From assembly GCA_049314515.1 (NCBI GenBank), contig JBMOEY010000018.1:1-25257 (forward strand): a DNA stretch of 25,257 bases, given 5' to 3'. The first letter of the stretch is position 1. Every line of letters starts with the position of its first letter. Below the pieces are notes generated by a model. The model ran no database searches. It saw nothing but the letters and a program-made list of their open reading frames with translations, and was not told where the DNA came from. Position numbers and translations under genes: made by a program. Below are positions 15,143-24,629 of this stretch, one piece after another. This DNA comes from RFQD01 sp049314515. Lineage in GTDB: Bacteria > Actinomycetota > Actinomycetes > Actinomycetales > Microbacteriaceae.

Positions 15143-17359
15143 TCAGGTGGCCTGGTAGAGGTAGGTAACTGCCAATGGGGGCAACGTCAGTAGAGCTTGC
15201 GCGGGAAGGTGATTCCACCCCCCATCCGTTGCTGTCACCGCGCCGATGTTTCCTACGCCGGAACCGCCATATTGCTGCGCATTGGAGTTGAAGAGCTCTG
15301 CCCATTCACCTGCGCGCGGAAGTCCCAACACATAATCACCGTGCGCCGATCCGGAGAAGTTCGCGACGACCGCGAGCGCGTTACCTGCTCGATCAAAGCG
15401 CACAAAAGACACGACATTGCGGGTCACATCGGCGCCGTCAATCCAGGCAAACCCTGCCGGGTCACAATCGAGTTCAAAGAACGCGGGATGTTGTGTGTAA
15501 AGGCGATTAAGGTCGTGGATTTCCAGACCGATGCCCGCGTGCAACGGTTGGTCATTCATCCACCAGTCCAGCCCGCGTTCGCTTGACCATTCCGAAAGCT
15601 GCCCGAACTCTTGACCCATGAAGAGAAGCTGCTTGCCCGGATGTGCCCACATGAACGCGAGGTAGGCGCGCAGGTTGGCAATCTTCTGCCAATGGTCACC
15701 CGGCATTTTCGATGCGAGCGATCCTTTGCCGTGCACAACCTCGTCGTGACTGAGGGGCAGGATGAAGTTCTCACTGAACTGGTAATCGAACGAAAACGTG
15801 ATGTCACGATGGTGATACGCGCGATACATAGGGTCGGTCTGCATGTATTCGAGCGAGTCGTGCATCCACCCCATGTTCCATTTGAACCCGAATCCGAGGC
15901 CGCCGACTTCGGTGGGCGCGGTGACACCACCCCAACTTGTCGACTCTTCGGCAGCCATGATGACACCGGGGTGGGTCTTGTAAACGGTGGCATTCACTTC
16001 TTGCATGAACGAGATTGCCTCGAGGTTTTCTCGGCCCCCGAAATGGTTGGCTTCCCACTGGCCATCTTTGCGGCTGTAATCGAGGTAGAGCATGCTGGCA
16101 ACCGCATCCACGCGCAGACCGTCGACATGAAACTCTTCGATCCAATACAACGCGTTGGCGACCAAAAAGTTGCGCACTTCGTTGCGACCAAAATCAAAAA
16201 TCAGCGTGCCCCAGTCGGGGTGTTCGCCGCGACGAGGGTCGGGATGCTCATACAGGGGCTGCCCGTCGAACCTCGCAAGGGCCCACTCGTCTTTGGGAAA
16301 GTGACCGGGAACCCAGTCCACGAGCACACCGATGCCCGCCTCGTGCAGTCGGTTGATCAGGTACTTGAGGTCATCCGGTGAGCCGAAGCGCGCTGTCGGT
16401 GCGTAGTAGCCCGTTACTTGATATCCCCATGATGGCCCGTACGGGTGCTCCGCGAGCGGCATGAACTCGACGTGGGTGAACCCGAGGTATTGCACGTGGC
16501 CGATGAGGTCGTCGGCCAGTTCACGGTACGAGAGTCCGGGGCGCCAGGAGCCTACGTGCAATTCATAGATCGAGATGGGCGACGAGTGGGGCGTTGACTG
16601 TGCGCGCTCATCCAACCACTTTTGGTCTGTCCACTCGAAGGAAGAATGGGCGACCACGGAGCTTGTGCGCGGTGGGCATTCGGTTTCGCGTGCCATCGGA
16701 TCGGCATGTTCGACCCAGGTTCCGTCTTTCGTTTGAATTGAAAACTTGTAAAGTTCGCCGGCCGACAATTCGGGAACGAACAGCTCCCACACGCCACTCG
16801 CACCGAGTGAACGCATGGCGTGCGATTCGCCGTTCCACGAGTTGAAGTTGCCGACGACGCGAACATTTTGTGCATTCGGCGCCCAGACGGCAAAGGCGAC
16901 ACCGCGCGTGGCTCCGGCGACCCCGGCATGCTCGACATGTCGAGCGCCAAGGACCTCCCAGAGGCGTTCGTGACGACCCTCGCGAATCAGGTGGAGGTCG
17001 AGTTCCCCGAGGGTCGGGGCAAAACGGTACCCATCGTCGGCCAGCCATGTAGCGCCATCGTCGTACGTCGTTTCGATGCGGTAATCCTGCATGCCGAGAG
17101 TGTGCGCGCCCTCCCAGACTCCGCCAACGACGTGCGCGAGTTCGATTCGAGCGCCGGATGCCAGCACCGCAACCACTTCGCGAGCGAGGGGGCGACGAGT
17201 GCGAATGACGACGACCTCATCTTTCTTCGTCGTGCCAGGCCCAGTCACCTCAACGCGATGTTGTCCCAAGACGTCGTGTGGGTTGTAGAAGCGGCCCTCG
17301 GCCACCGCCCACATCGTGTCTGCATCTACCTGGGGCAGAGCCCACTCGGCGGCGGCCAT
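15143..17359 (-). CDS. glgB: 1,4-alpha-glucan branching enzyme
   Basis: Cuts an alpha-1,4 chain and rejoins it as an alpha-1,6 branch, completing glycogen-like glucan. The 738-residue product has the long bacterial layout: N1 domain (about 15-115), CBM48 (about 135-240), the GH13 barrel (260-610) and an all-beta C-terminal domain. Catalytic residues are visible: nucleophile D418 in GLRVDAVASMLY, acid E471 in MAAEEST, and D539 in LPLSHDEVVHGKGS. Its ATG directly follows the glgE stop without a gap, so the two are translationally coupled. It ends 10 bp from the convergent Trx/TPR gene with no terminator between. Confidence 0.97.
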   Translation of the reverse strand: MAAAEWALPQVDADTMWAVAEGRFYNPHDVLGQHRVEVTGPGTTKKDEVVVIRTRRPLAREVVAVLASGARIELAHVVGGVWEGAHTLGMQDYRIETTYDDGATWLADDGYRFAPTLGELDLHLIREGRHERLWEVLGARHVEHAGVAGATRGVAFAVWAPNAQNVRVVGNFNSWNGESHAMRSLGASGVWELFVPELSAGELYKFSIQTKDGTWVEHADPMARETECPPRTSSVVAHSSFEWTDQKWLDERAQSTPHSSPISIYELHVGSWRPGLSYRELADDLIGHVQYLGFTHVEFMPLAEHPYGPSWGYQVTGYYAPTARFGSPDDLKYLINRLHEAGIGVLVDWVPGHFPKDEWALARFDGQPLYEHPDPRRGEHPDWGTLIFDFGRNEVRNFLVANALYWIEEFHVDGLRVDAVASMLYLDYSRKDGQWEANHFGGRENLEAISFMQEVNATVYKTHPGVIMAAEESTSWGGVTAPTEVGGLGFGFKWNMGWMHDSLEYMQTDPMYRAYHHRDITFSFDYQFSENFILPLSHDEVVHGKGSLASKMPGDHWQKIANLRAYLAFMWAHPGKQLLFMGQEFGQLSEWSSERGLDWWMNDQPLHAGIGLEIHDLNRLYTQHPAFFELDCDPAGFAWIDGADVTRNVVSFVRFDRAGNALAVVANFSGSAHGDYVLGLPRAGEWAELFNSNAQQYGGSGVGNIGAVTATDGGWNHLPAQALLTLPPLAVTYLYQAT

Positions 17360-19357
17360 TTAGAGAACCTCAGTGACGTGAAGAATGTGCGCCGGTTGCG
17401 TGAACGGGTCGAGTCGAACGAAGTTGTCGCGACCCCACTCGAACACGGCGTCAGTGATGGTGTCGGTGACCTTTATGCGCGCATCCGCGTCAAGGCCCAG
17501 CCGAGTGAGGTCGAGGTGCACGGTGGTTTCGCGAACGCTGTGCGGATCGGTGTTGACCACAATGATGAGCGAGTCCGCCGTGCCACTGGCAGTAAATGCG
17601 GCGTCGAGGTGTTTCGTGTAGACGAGAACGCTGTCATCATCCGACCAGTGCACGTCGAGGTTGCGCAGTTGTTGCAGAGCTGGATGTGCGGCCCTCACCG
17701 CGTTCAGTTGTGTGAGATACGGCGCGAGGGTCGTGCCGGCTGCCGCGTGCGCATCCCAGTCTCGGATTTTATATTCGTACTTTTCGTTGTCGATATATTC
17801 CTCGGCGCCCGGGCGCGCAACTGACTCGAACAGCTCGAAACCGGCGTAGACGCCCCACAGCGGCGCAGCGGTGGCGGCCAGAGTCGCGCGAATCGTAAAC
17901 GCCGCCGGGCCACCGAACTGCAGGTACTCGGTGAGAATGTCGGGTGTATTGACGAACAGGTTCGGTCGATACCACGCGGCCGTATCGGCCGAAATCGACG
18001 TGAAGAATTCCTCGAGTTCGGGCTTGGTGTTGCGCCACGTGAAATAGGAATATGACTGTTGAAAACCAATTTTGGCGAGCGTCTGCATCATCGCGGGACG
18101 AGTGAACGCTTCGGCCAAGAACACGACATCGGGCCGCTCGGCAGTCACGGTGCCAATCAGCCATTCCCAGAAATTGACGGGTTTGGTGTGCGGGTTATCG
18201 ACGCGAAAAATGCGAACACCTTTGGAAATCCAGAGACGCACGATGCGCAGCACTTCATCGCGTATGCCCTGCGGGTCGTTGTCGAAATTGACGGGATAAA
18301 TGTCCTGGTACTTCTTCGGTGGATTCTCCGCGTAGGCGATGGTGCCGTCGGGCAGCGTGGTGAACCACTCGGGATGCTCGGTCACCCACGGGTGGTCGGG
18401 CGCGGCTTGAAGCGCGAGATCCAATGCCACCTCGAGCCCGACCTTGTTCGCAGCTTTCACAAATTTCTCAAAGTCCGCCATGGTGCCAAGCTCCGGATGC
18501 ACGGTGTCGTGCCCGCCATCACTCGAGCCAATCGCCCACGGAGACCCGGGGTCGCCCGGCCCGGGAGTGAGCGTGTTGTTCGGCCCCTTTCGACCTATGC
18601 GCCCAATCGGATGAATGGGTGGCAGATACAGTACGTCGAATCCCATGTCGGCAATTGCTGGCAGTCGCTTGGTCGCACTCGCAAACGTGCCCGACGTGAA
18701 GGTGCCGTCTTTGCCGACGAGCGCCCCTTCGGAGCGGGGGAAGAACTCGTACCAGCTTCCGACACCTGCGTGACGCGGTTCGACGCGCACCGTGAACTCG
18801 CTGGAGCGAGTGACCAGGCTGGCTATCGGGCGGTCACTCAGGGCAGCAAGCAGGGATGGGTCGTGCGCCGCGGCAAGACGTTCATTTGGCGCGAGCTGCG
18901 CGTCGGACATGGTCGACGCGAGTTTGATGAGCATCGCACGTTCAGCTTTTGGTCGGGCGCTGTCTTGTGATCCGCGGTCGAAGAGTTGCTGGCCAATGAG
19001 GAACACGAGGTCAATGTCGATGCCGGCCGCAACCTTGATGTCGGCGGTGTGGAGCCACGTCTCGACGTCATCTCCGAACGCTTCGATGGCGAACATGTAG
19101 TTTCCGGGTTCGGTGAGTTGCGCATGAGCCCACCACCGGTCGGTACCCGGCGCTCGAAGGTGCAGGGGAACTCGGGTGACAACCCCGGCGGGCGAGGTCA
19201 GCACCAGCGCGGCACCAATCGCGTCGTGGCCCTCACGAAAAATTGTTGCCTCAAACGGAATCACTTCGCCAACGAAAGCTTTGGGAAGCCATGGTGTTCC
19301 GGGCAACGATGGTGACACATCCAGAATGGGAATTCGACCGACCTGCGAAGTGTCCAT
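17360..19357 (-). CDS. glgE: alpha-1,4-glucan:maltose-1-phosphate maltosyltransferase
   Basis: Extends alpha-1,4-glucan by maltosyl units from maltose-1-phosphate, releasing phosphate. From ATG 19357 the product has 665 residues. The GH13_3 features are clear: LYLPPIHPIGRIGRKG, the insertion GPGDPGSPWAIGSSDGGH, nucleophile D387 in IFRVDNPHTKP, acid E416 in FLAEAFTRP and D473 in NTPDIL. Each of these is exactly 7 below the Streptomyces GlgE catalytic numbers (394, 423, 480). A TTG two codons upstream is possible, but ATG 19357 sits 6 nt after a TAGTTT box, suggesting a leaderless internal promoter. Middle gene of glgX-glgE-glgB. The genes making maltose-1-phosphate (treS/mak or glgC/glgM) are not in the window. 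Confidence 0.96.
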   Translation of the reverse strand: MDTSQVGRIPILDVSPSLPGTPWLPKAFVGEVIPFEATIFREGHDAIGAALVLTSPAGVVTRVPLHLRAPGTDRWWAHAQLTEPGNYMFAIEAFGDDVETWLHTADIKVAAGIDIDLVFLIGQQLFDRGSQDSARPKAERAMLIKLASTMSDAQLAPNERLAAAHDPSLLAALSDRPIASLVTRSSEFTVRVEPRHAGVGSWYEFFPRSEGALVGKDGTFTSGTFASATKRLPAIADMGFDVLYLPPIHPIGRIGRKGPNNTLTPGPGDPGSPWAIGSSDGGHDTVHPELGTMADFEKFVKAANKVGLEVALDLALQAAPDHPWVTEHPEWFTTLPDGTIAYAENPPKKYQDIYPVNFDNDPQGIRDEVLRIVRLWISKGVRIFRVDNPHTKPVNFWEWLIGTVTAERPDVVFLAEAFTRPAMMQTLAKIGFQQSYSYFTWRNTKPELEEFFTSISADTAAWYRPNLFVNTPDILTEYLQFGGPAAFTIRATLAATAAPLWGVYAGFELFESVARPGAEEYIDNEKYEYKIRDWDAHAAAGTTLAPYLTQLNAVRAAHPALQQLRNLDVHWSDDDSVLVYTKHLDAAFTASGTADSLIIVVNTDPHSVRETTVHLDLTRLGLDADARIKVTDTITDAVFEWGRDNFVRLDPFTQPAHILHVTEVL

Positions 19358-19363
19358 GCACAA

Positions 19364-19369
19364 AAACTA
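19364..19369 (-). promoter_or_regulatory. candidate -10 box for glgE (internal, leaderless)
   Basis: TAGTTT on the minus strand, then 6 nt, then ATG 19357: the same hexamer and spacing as before pyrH. It lies in the 45-bp glgX-glgE gap and has no Shine-Dalgarno competitor. Confidence 0.45.
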
Positions 19370-19402
19370 GTCCCAAACTGCGACTCGTGGGGCGGCGATG
19401 TC

Positions 19403-21478
<2,076 letters not shown>

Positions 21479-21484
21479 CCTGCC

Positions 21485-21490
21485 TACACT
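21485..21490 (+). promoter_or_regulatory. candidate -10 box of the cysteine desulfurase gene
   Basis: TACACT lies 9 nt before ATG 21500 and overlaps the glgX -10 box on the other strand by 5 bp. The leader would be about 0-3 nt. No Shine-Dalgarno is present. Confidence 0.45.
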
Positions 21491-21491
21491 A
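21486..21491 (-). promoter_or_regulatory. candidate -10 box for glgX (leaderless)
   Basis: TAGTGT on the minus strand, then 7 nt, then GTG 21478. It shares ACACT with the opposite-strand TACACT box. Confidence 0.45.
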
Positions 21492-21499
21492 GTGACATC

Positions 21500-22684
21500 A
21501 TGCGCACCTACCTCGACCACGCGGCATCGACGCCCGTGCGGCAAATTGCGCGTGAGGCGTTCCTCTCGGCGCTCGAAGTTACGGGCAATCCGTCCTCCGT
21601 TCACCGCGATGGGCAGGCGGCCCGTGCGATCGTCGAGGATGCCCGCGAGCGGGTCGCGACGGTCTTCGCGTGTGACCCCATCGAAGTGATTTTCACGTCG
21701 GGAGGTACTGAATCGGTCAATCTCGGAGTGACCGGCTTCTTTCGTGCCGCGCGAGCCACTGATGTGCGGCGTGATCGCATCGTGGTGCCCGAGGCTGAGC
21801 ATCATGCCACTCTCGATACGGTCATTGCGCTCGAAAGCGAGGGTGCGATTCTCGATTGGATTCCCGTCGACTCGCAGGCGGTTATCTCGCTGGGCTCGTG
21901 GTCGAATGCCTTTGAGCGTTCACCAGATACCATCGCGGTGGCGACGGCGCTCGCGGCGAACAACGAAGTCGGCACGATTCAGCCGTGGCGTGAATTAGCC
22001 GAGATTGCCCGCGCCGCCAGTGTGCCGTTTCACCTGGATGCGTCGGCGGCAATCGGGCACGAAGAGGTCCGTCTCCGTCCGGCTACTGCGGTGAGCGCCA
22101 CGGGACACAAACTCGGCGCCGTCCCCGGTGTGGGCGTGCTGCTCGTGGATCGAACAGCCACACCGCACGCGATCATGCACGGCGGGGGACAACAGCGCGG
22201 ACTGCGGTCCGGTACGCTCGACGCGCCGGCTGCGGCGAGTTTTGCGGCGGCACTCGAAGAGGCCGAACGCGAGCGAGTCGCGGAGTCAGCACGACTTCGG
22301 CACCTGCGAGATGACACGATTGCGCGAATCCTGAATGCCGTACCGACGGCGCAATTGCGGGGTGCTCGCGACAATCGCCTCGACAACAACATCAATGTCA
22401 CGTTTCCGGGTTGTCAGAGCGACAGTCTGCTGTTTCTGCTCGACGAACAGGGTATTTCGGTGTCGACGGGTTCCGCCTGTCAGGCCGGCGTTGCTCAACC
22501 GTCGCACGTGCTGCTGGCCATGGGCCTGAGCAACGCGGATGCGCAAAGCGCCTTGCGCATCACCCTCGGTCACACCACCACTGTGGCCGACCTCGACGCT
22601 CTCGTGCACGTGCTGCCCGAGGCTCACGAGCGTGCCCGACGTGCGGGAGCCACACGCGGCGGGTTGGCTCGCGAATCTGACTAG
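21500..22684 (+). CDS. cysteine desulfurase (IscS/NifS family)
   Basis: PLP enzyme that takes sulfur from L-cysteine as an enzyme persulfide. The 394-residue product starts at MRTYLDHAAST, the canonical N-terminus. Residues visible: H101 (ring stacking, EAEHHAT), D180 (HLDAS), PLP lysine K204 (SATGHKLG) and catalytic C327 on the mobile loop STGSACQAGVAQPSHVL. The length and the loop before PSHVL mark the IscS/NifS group, not SufS. The position equal to E. coli IscS Gln183 is Ala. mnmA lies 0.8 kb downstream on the same strand, so it probably supplies sulfur for tRNA thiolation. Its TAG shares a CTAG with the convergent LPXTG gene. Confidence 0.94.
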   Translation: MRTYLDHAASTPVRQIAREAFLSALEVTGNPSSVHRDGQAARAIVEDARERVATVFACDPIEVIFTSGGTESVNLGVTGFFRAARATDVRRDRIVVPEAEHHATLDTVIALESEGAILDWIPVDSQAVISLGSWSNAFERSPDTIAVATALAANNEVGTIQPWRELAEIARAASVPFHLDASAAIGHEEVRLRPATAVSATGHKLGAVPGVGVLLVDRTATPHAIMHGGGQQRGLRSGTLDAPAAASFAAALEEAERERVAESARLRHLRDDTIARILNAVPTAQLRGARDNRLDNNINVTFPGCQSDSLLFLLDEQGISVSTGSACQAGVAQPSHVLLAMGLSNADAQSALRITLGHTTTVADLDALVHVLPEAHERARRAGATRGGLARESD

Positions 22685-23379
22685 CGAGCGCTTCGACGGC
22701 GACGCCGCCCGACAAGTACCACCAGCCCGGTCAGCAATGCCAGGATGCCCACGCTCAACGTCGCACCCGTGTTCGCGTCGTTCGCACCCGTGTTGGGCAA
22801 TCGGTAGGTGACATCACCGCTCCACGTGAGGTCCCAGTCGCCACACACGGTGGTCATGCGCAGGGTGGCCGAGAACGGACCCGGTGTGTCGAAGGATCCG
22901 GTGATATTTCCTGTGCTCGGGTTGAGTGACGCGCCCGACGGAAGCGCACCAGAAACGAGGGTGACGTGCGTGGGCAGAGGATGACTGATGGGAGTCATGG
23001 CAATCTGATTGCCGACAAACGGATCATCCGGCGTGATGTCCCACGTGCCATGCGTTGTCAACGGCAGTGCATACGCGTCAATCGTGTCTCCCGTCACCAC
23101 CCCATATGTGGCGAGCGTATCCGCGGGCTGCATCATCGTGCCGGAATGCACCAAGCACGTGTCGGGATACGTGGTTGGTCCCGTGTGAGCGGCGATGAGA
23201 GTTTTGAGGGTGGCGACAGTGTCACCATCGGACGGTGTCAGGTCAAAGGGGACAAACTCATCAGCATGATGAATTGTCACGGTGACTGGTGCTGCCGCGG
23301 CTGGCATCGAAACCGCGAAGACCGACCCCACAACGAGACCACACACCGCACCGTATGAAAACATTCGATGACCATTCAC
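22681..23379 (-). CDS. LPXTG cell-wall-anchored protein with ubiquitin-like domain
   Basis: A 232-residue surface protein. Residues 1-30 are a signal peptide ending in AAAA. Residues 32-105 resemble the ubiquitin beta-grasp fold. Residues about 118-176 resemble a putative-Ig (He_PIG-type) domain, with ALPSGASLNPSTGNITGSFD. A classical sortase signal ends the protein: LPNTG (194-198), membrane helix (207-224) and RRRRRSAR tail. The mature part is acidic, has one lysine (K59) and two cysteines (C75, C179). GTG 23379 is chosen because AGAGGTGG lies just upstream (23383-23390). It stands alone on the minus strand between two sulfur-transfer genes, which suggests later insertion. A sortase must be encoded elsewhere. 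Anchoring is nearly certain; the binding partner and the role are unknown. Confidence 0.85.
   Translation of the reverse strand: MNGHRMFSYGAVCGLVVGSVFAVSMPAAAAPVTVTIHHADEFVPFDLTPSDGDTVATLKTLIAAHTGPTTYPDTCLVHSGTMMQPADTLATYGVVTGDTIDAYALPLTTHGTWDITPDDPFVGNQIAMTPISHPLPTHVTLVSGALPSGASLNPSTGNITGSFDTPGPFSATLRMTTVCGDWDLTWSGDVTYRLPNTGANDANTGATLSVGILALLTGLVVLVGRRRRRSAR
22761..22794. repeat. 13-bp direct repeat at the sorting signal
   Basis: TCGCACCCGTGTT occurs at 22761-22773 and 22782-22794, a 21-bp period equal to seven codons. It encodes two copies of NTGA, the first as part of LPNTG. Confidence 0.8.
22786..22800 (-). other. sortase motif LPNTG
   Basis: Codons TTG CCC AAC ACG GGT encode LPNTG, followed by eight polar or small residues, a hydrophobic helix and five arginines. 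The order and spacing fit class E/A-type sorting signals; LPXTG in actinobacteria. Confidence 0.9.
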
Positions 23380-23510
23380 GGACCACCTCTTTTCTGTTCT
23401 CCTATTCGTGACGTTAGTCCTCGCGTCGATGCGCGAGAACTCCGTGGGACAAGGATTTGACGAACCTTTGACATGCTGGATGTGTCTGGGGCGACGCTTA
23501 AGATTGAGTC
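23380..23510. promoter_or_regulatory. divergent regulatory region of the LPXTG gene and mnmA
   Basis: The 131 bp hold several signals. For the LPXTG gene (minus strand) there is a Shine-Dalgarno (23383-23390) and a possible TTCTCG/TAACGT pair 17 bp apart. An inverted repeat CTCGCG-6-CGCGAG sits at 23420-23437, inside that spacer. TTTGAC occurs twice (23456-23461 and 23467-23472), 11 bp apart, on the mnmA side; the second belongs to a perfect TTGACA, but no -10 lies at normal distance from it. Confidence 0.45.
23499..23504 (+). promoter_or_regulatory. candidate -10 box for mnmA (leaderless)
   Basis: TAAGAT, then 6 nt (TGAGTC), then ATG 23511. No Shine-Dalgarno is present. Confidence 0.5.
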
Positions 23511-24629
23511 ATGCGTGTTTTGGCGGCGATGAGTGGCGGGGTTGACTCGGCCGTCGCTGCTGCGCGCGCCGTCGAGGCCGGGCACGACGTGGTCGGGGTG
23601 CACTTGGCGCTCAGTCGCATGCCGGGCACCCTGCGCACTGGATCCCGCGGTTGTTGCACCATCGAAGATTCGATGGATGCGCAACGCGCGGCCTCGATGT
23701 TGGGCATCCCGTTCTATGTCTGGGATTTCAGCGAGCGGTTCAAGGCCGACGTGGTCGATGATTTTGTGGCCGAATACGAAGCCGGTCGCACACCCAACCC
23801 GTGTATGCGCTGCAATGAGCGCATCAAGTTCGCCGCGCTGATGGACAAGGCGCTCGCGCTCGGGTTCGACGCGGTGTGCACGGGTCATTACGCCATCATC
23901 CAAACTGATGCCGAGGGCAATCGCGAATTGCATCGCGCGAGCGCGTGGGCGAAAGATCAGTCATACGTTCTTGGTGTGTTGACCTCTGAGCAGTTGGCCC
24001 ACGCAATGTTCCCGCTCGGCGACACCCCGACCAAGGCTGAAGTTCGTGCCGAGGCGGAGCGACGTGGTCTTTCGGTCGCGCAGAAACCGGATAGCCATGA
24101 CATCTGCTTCATCCCCGATGGTGATACTCGTGGGTGGCTCGGTGAGCGCGTCGGTCTCACGCACGGTGAGATTCTTTCCAGCGACGGCGAGTTGCTGGGG
24201 TCGCACGATGGTGCACCCGGATTCACGGTTGGTCAGCGTAAAGGTTTGAACATCGGCCGCCCGGCTCCCGACGGTCGCCCCCGCTTCGTGCTCGAAGTTC
24301 GACCGGCGACAAACCAGGTCATCGTGGGGTCAAAAGAAGAGCTCGACATCTCTGAAATTTCAGGTGCCAAGTTCACATGGTGTGGAGTCGCTCCCGACGA
24401 TGCAACCGACGCCTTCGCCTGCGAGGTTCAGATTCGCGCGCACGCCGACCCTGTCCCTGCCTCAGCGCAGGTCGTCGACGGTGCGATGGTCGTGATTCCG
24501 GATGCCCCACTCAACTCCGTCTCGCCCGGCCAGACCGCCGTCATCTACGTCGGTACTCGCGTGCTCGGCCAATTCACCATCGACCGCACCGTCAACGCCG
24601 TCACATCACAACCCGTGGTCACCGCATGA
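23511..24629 (+). CDS. mnmA: tRNA-specific 2-thiouridylase MnmA
   Basis: Activates U34 of tRNA-Lys, -Glu and -Gln with ATP and inserts sulfur to give 2-thiouridine. The 372-residue product has the PP-loop SGGVDS (8-13), the catalytic Cys pair C98 (NPCMRCNERIKF) and C199 (SHDICFIPDG), GHYA near 125, and the C-terminal beta-barrel starting at FTVGQRKGLNIG. The TLRTGSRGCCTIEDSMDA segment is the usual actinobacterial variant. Sulfur probably comes from the cysteine desulfurase 0.8 kb upstream. The stop overlaps the ligA start as ATGA, so the two are translationally coupled. Confidence 0.97.
   Translation: MRVLAAMSGGVDSAVAAARAVEAGHDVVGVHLALSRMPGTLRTGSRGCCTIEDSMDAQRAASMLGIPFYVWDFSERFKADVVDDFVAEYEAGRTPNPCMRCNERIKFAALMDKALALGFDAVCTGHYAIIQTDAEGNRELHRASAWAKDQSYVLGVLTSEQLAHAMFPLGDTPTKAEVRAEAERRGLSVAQKPDSHDICFIPDGDTRGWLGERVGLTHGEILSSDGELLGSHDGAPGFTVGQRKGLNIGRPAPDGRPRFVLEVRPATNQVIVGSKEELDISEISGAKFTWCGVAPDDATDAFACEVQIRAHADPVPASAQVVDGAMVVIPDAPLNSVSPGQTAVIYVGTRVLGQFTIDRTVNAVTSQPVVTA

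Noticed and set aside
15611..16381. 256-codon plus-strand open frame inside glgB
   Set aside because: Shadow of the catalytic barrel of glgB.
16820..17824. 334-codon open frame on the plus strand across the glgE/glgB junction
   Set aside because: Antisense to two unambiguous enzymes; composition follows the opposite strand's codon pattern and no domain is recognisable.
18059..18970. 303-codon plus-strand open frame inside glgE
   Set aside because: Shadow of glgE; it has no start signal and no recognisable motif.
21479..21805. N-terminal extension of GlgX by 109 codons
   Set aside because: It would be antisense to the cysteine desulfurase start and is unlike any GlgX N-terminus; GTG 21478 fits the family and the TAGTGT box.
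23468..23473. Perfect TTGACA as the -35 of mnmA
   Set aside because: The best -10 (TAAGAT 23499-23504) is 25 bp away, too far for a normal spacer; kept only as part of the repeat observation.
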